DNA from: Cryobacterium sp. PH31-AA6
Lineage (GTDB): Bacteria > Actinomycetota > Actinomycetes > Actinomycetales > Microbacteriaceae
NCBI RefSeq assembly: GCF_030063195.1
Contig: NZ_JASISS010000005.1
Location: 99,396-163,395 of the forward strand
Length of the DNA: 64,000 nt
Direction: 5' to 3'
In this document: one piece after another, positions 8,988-17,268 of the stretch
Layout: every line of letters begins with the position of its first letter
Numbering within the stretch: the first letter of the stretch is position 1
Translations under genes and position numbers: made by a program
Notes under the pieces: model-generated
What the model saw: the letters and a program-made list of their open reading frames with translations, nothing else
Database searches by the model: none
What the model was told of the DNA's origin: nothing

Positions 8988-10586
8988 TCAGGAGTCTTCG
9001 AGCACCGCCATGGCCGCGTTGTGCCCGCCGATTCCGCTCACCCCGCCGCCGCGCCGGGCGCCGGCGCCACAGATCAGGATCCGCGGGTGCGCGGTGGCGA
9101 CTCCCCAGCGGGCCGCCGGGGTGTCCCTCGGCTCGTCGTCTTCGAGGAACGGCCAGTCGAGCGGGCCGTGGAAGATGTTGCCGCCCGGAAGGTTGAGCGC
9201 GTGCTCGAGGTCGAGGGTGGTCCTGGTCTCGACGCAGAGGTCGCCCTGGGCATCCGTCAGTAGCAGGTCCTCGATCGGCTCGGCGAGCACAGAATTGAGC
9301 GACGCGAGCACGGCCGCCTGGAGCCTTGCCCTGGTGGCGTCGTTGTTCTCGTCGTTCAGCCAGCGATTCGGTGCGTGCAGGGCGAACACGGTGAGGGTCT
9401 GGGCACCGGCCGCGATCAGCTCGGGGGAGAGGATGCTCGGGTCGGTCAGCGAGTGACAGTAAATCTCGCAGGGCAGCAGCTCCGGGATCACGCCGTTGGC
9501 CGCCTGGTCCCAGGCGCCCTCGAGCTGGCTGAAGGTCTCGTTGATGTGGAAGGTGCCGCCGAACGCGGCCTCCGGCGACACCGAGGGGTCGCGCAGCTTC
9601 GGCAGTCGGCGAAGCAGCAGGTTCACCTTGACCTGAGCGCCCTCCGGTTTGACGATGGCCGCTGCCGGGGCAGATGCGGGGCCGGGCTCGCCCCCGGCCG
9701 TTGCGGCCAGGAGCTCCTGCAGGACCCACGGGGCGACGTTGGAGAGTACGTGCCGGCCGACGACGACCCGTTCCAGGTCCCCGCGCCGATATCTGACCTC
9801 GCCATCCGGGCTGACCGAGGTGACCGGTGCGCCGGTGACGATGCGGGCGCCGGCCTCGCGGGCCGCGTGCTCGAGGGCCCCGGTGACGGCTCCCATCCCG
9901 CCGATGGGCACGTCCCAGTCCCCGGTCTCATTGCCGATGACGTGGTAGAGAAAACAGCGGTTTGCGTCGAGGGACGGGTCATTCGTCGAGGTGAACGTGC
10001 CGATCAGGCCGTCGGTGGCAACAACGCCGCGCACGAGATCGTTCTCGAACCGCTCGGTAATGACGGCGCCGAGCGGGCTGTCGATGAACTGGTTCCAGAC
10101 GGTGTCGTTGCCGACCAGGCGCCGCGCCTCTGACCGGGTCGGCAGCGGCTCGCAGACCGTGGGGAAGAGTGCCCTGGCGAGGGTCTCCGTGTCGCGGTAG
10201 AACGCGTTCCAGGGAGCGAAGTCCGCGCCGGCGCCGACCCGGTCGAAGCTCGCTCGGGTAGCGGCGTCGTCGCCACGGTCGACCAGCAGTCCGCCCGTCG
10301 TGTCGGCGGGGTCGGGGGTGTACGAGGAGTACCGGCGCCGGGCGAGTTCGATCGACAGGCCCAGCTCGTCGATGATTCGCTGCGGGAGGAGGCTGACCAG
10401 GTAGGAGTAGCGGGAGAGTCGGGCGTCGACCCCGGGGAAGGCCTCGGCGGAGACGGCAGCGCCACCGACGTGGTCGTCGCGTTCGAGCAGGATCACGCTC
10501 TTTCCGGCCAGGGCGAGGTAGGCCGCGGCGGTGAGGCCGTTGTGGCCGCCGCCGACAATCACGACGTCGTGAGTGGGTTCAGTCAT
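8988..10586 (-). CDS. phytoene-dehydrogenase-like FAD-dependent oxidoreductase (PYROXD2-like)
   Basis: A 532-residue flavoprotein of the CrtI/PYROXD2 group. The N-terminal FAD motif is VVIVGGGHNGLTAAAYLALA near residues 7-26, followed by ERDDHVGGAA. The C-terminal FAD motif is in ICGAGARRGGGVSGIGGHNA near 505-525. No crtB, crtE or lycopene cyclase is near, so it is probably not a carotenoid gene; the group includes amine and unknown oxidoreductases. The stop is 9 bases upstream-side of a co-directional SDR gene, so the pair may be an operon. Confidence 0.87.
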   Translation of the reverse strand: MTEPTHDVVIVGGGHNGLTAAAYLALAGKSVILLERDDHVGGAAVSAEAFPGVDARLSRYSYLVSLLPQRIIDELGLSIELARRRYSSYTPDPADTTGGLLVDRGDDAATRASFDRVGAGADFAPWNAFYRDTETLARALFPTVCEPLPTRSEARRLVGNDTVWNQFIDSPLGAVITERFENDLVRGVVATDGLIGTFTSTNDPSLDANRCFLYHVIGNETGDWDVPIGGMGAVTGALEHAAREAGARIVTGAPVTSVSPDGEVRYRRGDLERVVVGRHVLSNVAPWVLQELLAATAGGEPGPASAPAAAIVKPEGAQVKVNLLLRRLPKLRDPSVSPEAAFGGTFHINETFSQLEGAWDQAANGVIPELLPCEIYCHSLTDPSILSPELIAAGAQTLTVFALHAPNRWLNDENNDATRARLQAAVLASLNSVLAEPIEDLLLTDAQGDLCVETRTTLDLEHALNLPGGNIFHGPLDWPFLEDDEPRDTPAARWGVATAHPRILICGAGARRGGGVSGIGGHNAAMAVLEDS

Positions 10587-10595
10587 GACTTGAGA

Positions 10596-11348
10596 CTAGT
10601 CAGTCTGTGAGTCCAGCCAGTCCTCGAACCTGACTCTGTCGATGGTTGTGACTGCGTGTGGGAGGAGGCCGCCGGTGGCGATGCCTGCACCGAGAAACGG
10701 GGCCGAGAGCACCCGGGTTCTGGGTTCTTCGACGGCAGCGATGCGGCGGGCGAGCTCGGACAGATCGTGTTGATCCGGGCCGGCGATTCGCCGATCGGTC
10801 TCGGCACGGTGTCCGTCGGCAACGACGTCGGCCAGAAACGTCGCCACGGAGCCGGCGGACACGGGCTGGGCGAGCATCCGCGGCACGAGCGCGATCCGGC
10901 CCACCCTGACCTGACCCAGCAGCGACCGCGCGAGCTCGAACCACTGCGCCGACGAGACGACCGTCGACGGTACTCCGGCAGAGCGGTAGACGGCTTCCTG
11001 CGCGGCCTTGCCTCGGTAGTACCCCAGCCGGGAGTTGACCCGAGGGTCGCCCACGTTCAGGATCGACAGGCAGATCAGGTGGCCGACTTTCGCTGCGTGG
11101 GCGGCGTCTGTGACGGTGCGCGCGGTCGTGGAGAAGAACCCGATCGCCTTCCTGGCCGACAGCGTCTGCTTGTTCAGGCAGTCCAGAACGGCATCGGCTC
11201 CGGCGAAGGCTTCGGCGAGGCCCTTTCCGGTGACGGCGTCAACCCCAGTCGAACGCGAGGCGCGCCCCACGCTGTGGCCGCGGGCCTCCAGCAGGTCGGA
11301 GACCCGGCGGCCCATCTCGCCCGTGGCCCCGAGGACAATCACTCGCAC
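10596..11348 (-). CDS. NAD(P)-binding SDR-like protein (NmrA type)
   Basis: A 250-residue atypical SDR with the N-terminal nucleotide motif VIVLGATGEMGRRV, no clear YxxxK catalytic pair, and an NmrA-like layout (DAVLDCLNKQTLS, ICLSILNVGDPRV, YYRGKAAQEA). Such proteins reduce quinones or sense NAD(P). It lies between the LysR gene (upstream) and the flavoprotein gene, all leftward with gaps of about 10 bp, so the three may form one transcript. Confidence 0.82.
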   Translation of the reverse strand: MRVIVLGATGEMGRRVSDLLEARGHSVGRASRSTGVDAVTGKGLAEAFAGADAVLDCLNKQTLSARKAIGFFSTTARTVTDAAHAAKVGHLICLSILNVGDPRVNSRLGYYRGKAAQEAVYRSAGVPSTVVSSAQWFELARSLLGQVRVGRIALVPRMLAQPVSAGSVATFLADVVADGHRAETDRRIAGPDQHDLSELARRIAAVEEPRTRVLSAPFLGAGIATGGLLPHAVTTIDRVRFEDWLDSQTD

Positions 11349-11357
11349 CCCGGCAGC

Positions 11358-12314
11358 CTACAACTGCACGACTGCATCCGCTGCGGCGTGGCCGGCGGAC
11401 CAGGGCGCGGTCGGCCCGGCCACCAGGCCGACCGCCCTGGCCAGCGCGTCGCGCACCGCGAGCACGCCGGGCCGGTTCGCGCTCGATCGTCGGGCGGCGG
11501 AGAATACCGCGCGGTGTGGCCGTCCCGGCAGGTCGACCAGGTTCACGGTGGGATCCTGGCCTGCCCAGATCAGGTCGGGCAGGATGCCGACGGCGTTGCC
11601 CGATTCGATCAACCGGATGTGCGCGATCAGATCGGCGGTCTCGAATCGCACGTCGGGTTCGAAGCCGGCCGAGCGACAGAGCTGCCTGGCCCAATGCCGC
11701 GAAGCCGTGCCCTGTGGTTCCATCACCCAGGGCAGGCCCGCCGCCTCGTCCAGCGACGTGGGGGCCGGTTGGCCGGCGAGAGAGGGAGGTACGGCGAGCC
11801 GGAGCGCGTCCGTCGACAGGTTGACCCGGTCGAGGTCCGGCCAGTGCGCGCGGGTGTGCCCCGGGTACTGCTCCGCCAGCACGAGGTCGAAGTCCCGCGC
11901 GGAGACCTCGAACAGTCCGCGCTCCGGTTCTCGTTCGGTGACCTCGATCCGGAGGTCGGGATAGTCCCCGGCCAGCAGGGTGAGCGCCTGGGGGATCAGG
12001 GCGTGTGCGGCCGACTGGAACAGGGCCACCCGTACCGTGCCGGACACGGTCGTCAGCGACGCCTTCATCTCCGCCTCGGCCAGTTCGAGGCGTTCGAGGA
12101 GATGGGTCGTGTGCTCGACCAGAATCTCGGCCTGCGGGGTGAGCCGCACCCGGCGTCCCACCTTCTGCAGGAGCGGAACCCCGGCCTCCGTCTCGAGCAG
12201 GGCGAGTTGCTGGGAGACCGCGGAGGGGCTGTAAGCGAGGGCCTCGGCGACCCCGGCCAGGGTGCCGCGAATCTTCAGTTCGCGCAGCAGGCGCAGGCGC
12301 CGGACATCCAGCAT
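11358..12314 (-). CDS. LysR family regulator, probable controller of putA
   Basis: A 318-residue LysR protein with HTH at residues 5-60 (LAGVAEALAYSPSAVSQQLA) and an effector domain from about 95 (GTVRVALFQSAAHALIP). GAAGG lies eight bases before the ATG. It is divergent from putA across 146 bp of relatively AT-rich sequence containing a LysR-type inverted repeat at 12340-12362. By family behaviour it probably activates or represses putA in response to proline or a derivative, and itself; this is inference from position. Confidence 0.9.
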   Translation of the reverse strand: MLDVRRLRLLRELKIRGTLAGVAEALAYSPSAVSQQLALLETEAGVPLLQKVGRRVRLTPQAEILVEHTTHLLERLELAEAEMKASLTTVSGTVRVALFQSAAHALIPQALTLLAGDYPDLRIEVTEREPERGLFEVSARDFDLVLAEQYPGHTRAHWPDLDRVNLSTDALRLAVPPSLAGQPAPTSLDEAAGLPWVMEPQGTASRHWARQLCRSAGFEPDVRFETADLIAHIRLIESGNAVGILPDLIWAGQDPTVNLVDLPGRPHRAVFSAARRSSANRPGVLAVRDALARAVGLVAGPTAPWSAGHAAADAVVQL

Positions 12315-12339
12315 GGGAGGTTCCTTCGGATCGTTCTCA

Positions 12340-12362
12340 ATTGATAAGTAATTGTAATCAAT
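12340..12362. promoter_or_regulatory. LysR-type operator between lysR and putA
   Basis: ATTGAT and ATCAAT form perfect 6-bp arms separated by 11 bases, the T-N11-A geometry of LysR recognition boxes. It lies 25-50 bp upstream of the lysR start and about 100 bp upstream of putA, in the only AT-rich stretch of the neighbourhood. Confidence 0.6.
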
Positions 12363-12460
12363 ATCATTCGTGAAGAATCGCTTTTGCTAAAGGGACTGGG
12401 GGCGCACACTGAAAATAGAATCCTCTGGTATGAGGCGCGCCGCAACGAAAGACTAACCTC

Positions 12461-15400
12461 ATGACCATGACCAACCCCTCTTCCCCCGCGCAAAAAGACC
12501 TGAGCGTCGAGGTCGTCGCGCTCGTCGAGAAGTGGCTCGCCGACAGCGCCACCATCCCCGCCGACATCTCGGCCGAACGCCTCGCCGGGGTGCTCAAGGA
12601 TCCGAACGGTCTGGACTTCACGGTCGGCTTCGTCGACGGCGTGATGCGGCCGGAAGACCTGATGGTCGCCGGCTACAACCTGCAGGCCGTGGCCAAGAAG
12701 GCGCCGGGGTTCCTGCCGTCGTACATGCGCGGGGCGATCGGCCTCGGCGGGGTGTTCGGCCCCGTGCTGCCCTGGGTCGTCATCCCCGCCGCCCGCAAGG
12801 TGCTGCGCCAGATGGTCGGCCACCTCGTCGTCGACGCCACGCCGGACAAGCTCGGCCCGGCGATCGCTCACCTGGCCGAGTCCGGCAACCGTCTCAACAT
12901 CAACCTGCTCGGTGAGGCCGTGCTCGGCGAGAAGGAGGCCCTCCGCCGGCTCGAGGGCACCCTGGCCCTGCTGCTCCGCGACGACGTCGACTACGTGTCG
13001 ATCAAGGTGTCATCGATTGCCAGCCAGCTCTCGATGTGGTCCTTCGACGAGGCCGTCGACCGGGTCGTCGAGCGCCTCACCCCGCTCTACGAGCTGGCGT
13101 CGGCCTCGGTTTCTCCCAAGTTCATCAACCTGGACATGGAGGAGTACCGCGACCTCGACCTCACGATCGCGGTCTTCGAGCGCATCCTCGACCTGCCGCA
13201 GCTCATCAACCTCGAGGCCGGTATCGTGCTGCAGGCCTACCTGCCCGACGCGCTCACCGCGCTGCAGGGATTGACCCAGTGGTCGCAGGGCCGCAGGGCC
13301 GCCGGCGGCGCACCGATCAAGGTGCGGGTCGTCAAGGGTGCCAACCTCGCCATGGAACACGTCGATGCCGCGGTGCACGACTGGCCGCTCGCGACCTACG
13401 GCACCAAGCAGGACAGCGACACGAACTACAAGCGGGTGCTCAGCTGGGCGCTCACCCCCCAGAACACGGATGCGGTCAAGATCGGTGTCGCCGGCCACAA
13501 CCTCTTCGACGTGGCCTGGGCCCACCTCCTCTCCAAGCAGCGCGGCGTGGATGACCAGGTCGAGTTCGAGATGCTGCTCGGCATGGCCACCAGCCAGGCC
13601 GCGGCCGTGCGCAAGGACGTCGGACGTCTGCTGCTCTACACACCGGTCGTCAACCCGGCCGAGTTCGATGTTGCGATCACCTACCTGATCCGTCGTCTCG
13701 AGGAGAACGCAAGCCAGGAGAACTTCATGTCGGCCGTGTTCGAGCTGACCAGCACGCCCGCCCTGTTCGAGCGGGAGAAGCAGCGTTTCCAGGCCTCGCT
13801 CACCGAGCTCGACGCCACCGTGCCGACGCCGAACCGCACCCAGGACCGCTCCGTGGTGACCCAGCTCGAAGCCGAACCCCGCACGGAAGCGGAGACGGCG
13901 GGCACCGATGACGGCCTCACCGCGGCCGTGCTCGGCCTCAGTCGCGGGTCGGCCGTCACCGCCCTTGACCCGGACGCCGCTTCCGCGGCCGCCCAGCCCG
14001 CGACCCCGCGGTCCGGTTTCCACAACGAGCCGGACACCGACCCGTCGTTGCCCGCGAACCGCGCCTGGGGTCGCCGCATCCTCGCCAGGGTCGACGCCTC
14101 CCGACTCGGCGTCGACGCCATCGCCGAGGCCGCCGTGACCGACGCCGACCAGCTCGACTCTCTGATCGCATCCGTCGCCGCCAGCGGTGAGGCCTGGGGC
14201 CAGCTGCCCGGCGCCGAACGCGCCGCCGTGCTGCACCGGGCCGGGCTCGCGCTCGCCGCCAACCGCGACCGCCTGATCGAGGTGATGGCCGCCGAGACCG
14301 GCAAGACCATCGCCGAGTCCGACCCGGAGGTCAGCGAGGCGATCGACTTCGCCCACTACTACGCCGAGCGGGCCAAGGCCCTCGACGCCGTGCAGGGCGC
14401 AATCTTCGTGCCGTCCAAGCTGACCGTGGTCACCCCGCCGTGGAACTTCCCGGTCGCGATCTCGGCCGGCGGCGTGCTCGCGGCCCTCGCCGCGGGTTCC
14501 GGCGTGATCGTCAAGCCAGCCAAGCTCGCCCAGCGCACCGGCGCCGTGATGGTCGAGGCGCTCTGGGAGGCCGGAGTGCCCCGCGAGTTGCTCGCGCTGG
14601 TCGACCTCAAGGATCGTGCCCTCGGCACCCAGCTCATCTCGCACCCCGCGGTCGACCGGGTCATCCTGACCGGCGGCTACGAGACCGCCCAGCTCTTCCG
14701 CAGCTTCCGGGAGGACCTGCCCCTGCTGGCCGAGACGAGCGGCAAGAACGCCATCATCGTCACCCCGTCCGCGGACATCGACCTCGCCGCGATCGACGTG
14801 ATCAGGAGCGCCTTCGGTCACGCCGGCCAGAAGTGCTCCGCAGCAAGCCTGGTCATCCTGGTCGGGTCCGTCGCCCGGTCGGAGCGTTTCCTGCGCCAGC
14901 TGGTGGATGCCGCGACCTCCCTGCGCGTCGGCTACCCGACAGACCCCAACACCCAGATGGGGCCGATCATCGAACCGGCCGAGGGCAAACTGCTGCACGC
15001 CCTCACCACGCTCGGCGCCGAGGAATCGTGGCTCGTCGAGCCCCAGCGACTCGACGAAGAGGGCAAGCTCTGGTCGCCGGGCATCCGCACCGGAGTCGCG
15101 CCCGGGTCCTACTTCCACCTCACCGAGTTCTTCGGCCCCGTGCTCGGCGTGATGCACGCCCGCAACCTCGCCGAGGCCATCCGCTTTCAGAACGCGGTCG
15201 ACTTCGGCCTGACCTCCGGCCTGCACTCGCTCGACTCGGCCGAGCTGGCCGAATGGCTCGACACGATCGAGGCCGGCAACCTCTACGTGAACCGCGGCAT
15301 CACCGGGGCGATCGTGCAGCGCCAGCCGTTCGGCGGCTGGAAGCGCTCGGCCGTCGGCCCCGGCACCAAGGCGGGCGGCCCGAACTACCTGTTCGGCCTC

Positions 15401-16069
15401 GGCAACTGGGTGACCGACCCGGGACGCAACAGCTCGACCCTGCACCTGCGCGGGTTGGAACAGCGCGTCACCGAGGTGATCGAAGGCTCGCAGCCGGTGC
15501 TGGACTACGCAGACTTCGACGTGTTGCGTCGCTCCGCGCTCAGCGACGCCCTCGCCTGGCGTGAGGAGTTCGGCGCGGTCAAGGACGTGTCGAACCTCGG
15601 CTACGAACGCAACCTGTTCCGCTACCTGCCGCTCCCCGTCACCATTCGCCTGACCGAGGACGGGACGCTCTCGAACCTGCTCCGGGTGATCGCCGCGGCG
15701 ACGCTGTCGAAGTCCCGTTACGTGGTGTCCAGCGCGATCCCGGTGCCGCCGATCGTGCGAAACCACCTCGCCGAGCGCGAGATCCCGGTCGCCGTCGAGA
15801 GCGATGCCGAGTGGCTTGAGCGCGCGGCCGCCGGTGGCATCACGACCAGCCGGGTGCGTCTGATCGGGGGAAACCCTCTCACGGGGGCAACGGATGCCGC
15901 ATCCGCCCTCGCGCACGCCCTCGGCGGCAGCCCCGACATCGCCGTGTACTCGCACCCGGTCACCCAGGCCGGGCGGGTCGAACTCCTGCCGTTCCTTCGG
16001 GAGCAGGCAATCTCGATCACGAACCACCGGTTCGGCAACCCGAGCACCCTCTCCGACGGCATCATCTAG
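12461..16069 (+). CDS. putA: bifunctional proline dehydrogenase / P5C (glutamate-semialdehyde) dehydrogenase PutA
   Basis: A 1202-residue enzyme that oxidises proline to glutamate. The N-terminal half is the FAD proline dehydrogenase barrel, ending in the substrate-binding YLIRRLEENASQENFM block near residue 415. A low-complexity Ala-rich stretch (about 440-540) links to the aldehyde dehydrogenase: NAD fold VTPPWNFPVAIS near 655, catalytic Cys792 in GHAGQKCSAAS and EFFGPVLGVM near 890. A C-terminal domain of about 180 residues follows. There is no N-terminal ribbon-helix-helix DNA-binding domain, so it should not self-regulate; the divergent LysR probably does. Confidence 0.95.
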   Translation: MTMTNPSSPAQKDLSVEVVALVEKWLADSATIPADISAERLAGVLKDPNGLDFTVGFVDGVMRPEDLMVAGYNLQAVAKKAPGFLPSYMRGAIGLGGVFGPVLPWVVIPAARKVLRQMVGHLVVDATPDKLGPAIAHLAESGNRLNINLLGEAVLGEKEALRRLEGTLALLLRDDVDYVSIKVSSIASQLSMWSFDEAVDRVVERLTPLYELASASVSPKFINLDMEEYRDLDLTIAVFERILDLPQLINLEAGIVLQAYLPDALTALQGLTQWSQGRRAAGGAPIKVRVVKGANLAMEHVDAAVHDWPLATYGTKQDSDTNYKRVLSWALTPQNTDAVKIGVAGHNLFDVAWAHLLSKQRGVDDQVEFEMLLGMATSQAAAVRKDVGRLLLYTPVVNPAEFDVAITYLIRRLEENASQENFMSAVFELTSTPALFEREKQRFQASLTELDATVPTPNRTQDRSVVTQLEAEPRTEAETAGTDDGLTAAVLGLSRGSAVTALDPDAASAAAQPATPRSGFHNEPDTDPSLPANRAWGRRILARVDASRLGVDAIAEAAVTDADQLDSLIASVAASGEAWGQLPGAERAAVLHRAGLALAANRDRLIEVMAAETGKTIAESDPEVSEAIDFAHYYAERAKALDAVQGAIFVPSKLTVVTPPWNFPVAISAGGVLAALAAGSGVIVKPAKLAQRTGAVMVEALWEAGVPRELLALVDLKDRALGTQLISHPAVDRVILTGGYETAQLFRSFREDLPLLAETSGKNAIIVTPSADIDLAAIDVIRSAFGHAGQKCSAASLVILVGSVARSERFLRQLVDAATSLRVGYPTDPNTQMGPIIEPAEGKLLHALTTLGAEESWLVEPQRLDEEGKLWSPGIRTGVAPGSYFHLTEFFGPVLGVMHARNLAEAIRFQNAVDFGLTSGLHSLDSAELAEWLDTIEAGNLYVNRGITGAIVQRQPFGGWKRSAVGPGTKAGGPNYLFGLGNWVTDPGRNSSTLHLRGLEQRVTEVIEGSQPVLDYADFDVLRRSALSDALAWREEFGAVKDVSNLGYERNLFRYLPLPVTIRLTEDGTLSNLLRVIAAATLSKSRYVVSSAIPVPPIVRNHLAEREIPVAVESDAEWLERAAAGGITTSRVRLIGGNPLTGATDAASALAHALGGSPDIAVYSHPVTQAGRVELLPFLREQAISITNHRFGNPSTLSDGII

Positions 16070-16094
16070 GCACCGCCTCCCCGCCCGCGAGATC

Positions 16095-16134
16095 GCGGCC
16101 GCCAACACGCGTAAAATAGGCCGTTGGCGGCCGC
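16095..16134. promoter_or_regulatory. 12-bp-arm palindrome with TAAAAT in its loop, upstream of oleA
   Basis: GCGGCCGCCAAC and GTTGGCGGCCGC are perfect 12-bp arms around a 16-base loop that contains TAAAAT (16112-16117), a good -10 hexamer. No T-tract follows, so this is unlike a simple terminator. It lies 108 bp before oleA and 26 bp after putA. An operator overlapping the ole promoter is the preferred reading; a transcript-end hairpin for putA is the alternative. Confidence 0.55.
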
Positions 16135-16242
16135 ACCATCGGGCTCGACGCGTACAGCGGGCGCACGGACGACGATCAGGTTTCTGGTGGATGATGACCG
16201 GGGCCCTGGCTCGCCACGGCCGCACACTCGACAGGGGAACCA

Positions 16243-17268
16243 TTGTTGGACGGAAACGCAACGACGACGCACAACAACGTCGCCCTGCTGTCGGTCGCGA
16301 GTATGCTCGCGCCGCGCATCACGACGTCAGCGGACATCGACGACCGGCTCCAGCCTGCCCTCAAACGGCTTCGGCTCCCGACCGGGCTGCTCCAACGCGT
16401 CGCCGGGGTGCAGGAACGACGCAACTGGGATGAGGACACCACCTTCGACGATGCCGCCGTCTCCGCCGGCAAACTCGCCCTCCGCCAGGCGGGCATCGAG
16501 CCCGGCCAGGTCGGCCTGTTGATCAACACCTCCGTCACCCGCAAGCACCTCGAACCCTCCGTCGCCGTGCGGATCCACCACGGACTGGGCCTGCCGTCCT
16601 CGGCCACCAACTTCGACATCGCCAACGCCTGCCTCGGCTTCGTCAATGGGATGACCCTCGCCGCCCAGCTGATCGACTCCGGCCAGATCGACTACGCCGT
16701 CGTGATCGACGGCGAGGATGCCGACGAGATCCAGTCCAACACGATCGAACGGCTGGGCCGTCCCGACATTTCCCGCAAGGACTTCATGAGCGAGTTCGCG
16801 AGCCTCACCCTGGGTTCGGGCGCCGCGGCCGCGGTGCTCGGGCGGGCCGACCGGCATCCGGAGGGCCACCGTATGCTCGGCGGCGTGACCCGCGCCGCAA
16901 CCCAGTTCAACGGGCTCTGCGTCGGCAGCGTCGACGGTATGTTCACCGACGCGAAGGCGCTGCTCAAGGGCGGAATGGAACTCGTCGTCTCGGCCTGGAC
17001 CGAGGCAAAACGCGATTGGAACTGGTCGAGCATGGACCGTTACATCCTGCACCAGGTGTCCGACGTGCACACGAACGCGATCGTGAAGGCGACCGGCATC
17101 GAACGAACCAGGGTGCCGCTGACCTATCCGCTGTTCGGCAACGTCGGCCCGGCCTCGATCCCGATCACCCTCGCCGAAGAGGCCAGGACGCTCCAGCCGG
17201 GCAACCGGGTGCTGCTGATGGGCGTGGGCAGTGGGCTGAACACGGCCATGATGGAACTCGCCTGGTGA
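16243..17268 (+). CDS. oleA: OleA, thiolase-superfamily acyl-CoA condensing enzyme
   Basis: A 341-residue KAS III-like protein. OleA condenses two fatty acyl-CoAs head to head into a 2-alkyl-3-ketoalkanoate, the first step of long-chain olefin synthesis. The catalytic Cys130 lies in NACLGFVNGM, His in LHQVSDVHTNAI near 270 and Asn in FGNVGPASIPI near 300. The start is TTG at 16243 with AGGGGA six bases before. It overlaps oleBC by 4 bp (GTGA). A plain FabH reading is unlikely because oleB, oleC and oleD follow directly. Confidence 0.93.
   Translation: MLDGNATTTHNNVALLSVASMLAPRITTSADIDDRLQPALKRLRLPTGLLQRVAGVQERRNWDEDTTFDDAAVSAGKLALRQAGIEPGQVGLLINTSVTRKHLEPSVAVRIHHGLGLPSSATNFDIANACLGFVNGMTLAAQLIDSGQIDYAVVIDGEDADEIQSNTIERLGRPDISRKDFMSEFASLTLGSGAAAAVLGRADRHPEGHRMLGGVTRAATQFNGLCVGSVDGMFTDAKALLKGGMELVVSAWTEAKRDWNWSSMDRYILHQVSDVHTNAIVKATGIERTRVPLTYPLFGNVGPASIPITLAEEARTLQPGNRVLLMGVGSGLNTAMMELAW

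Noticed and set aside
8988..10586. carotenoid phytoene desaturase
   Set aside because: The flavoprotein belongs to the broader CrtI/PYROXD2 family, but no other carotenoid gene is near and the sequence fits the PYROXD2-like branch better.
13010..16261. 1083-codon open frame on the minus strand opposite putA
   Set aside because: It is a shadow of high-GC coding sequence: Arg/Gly/His/Ala-rich, no recognisable domain, while the plus strand encodes a complete PutA with all catalytic motifs.
16243..17268. FabH (fatty-acid initiation KAS III)
   Set aside because: The fold is shared, but the directly coupled oleBC and oleD genes make OleA the far better assignment.
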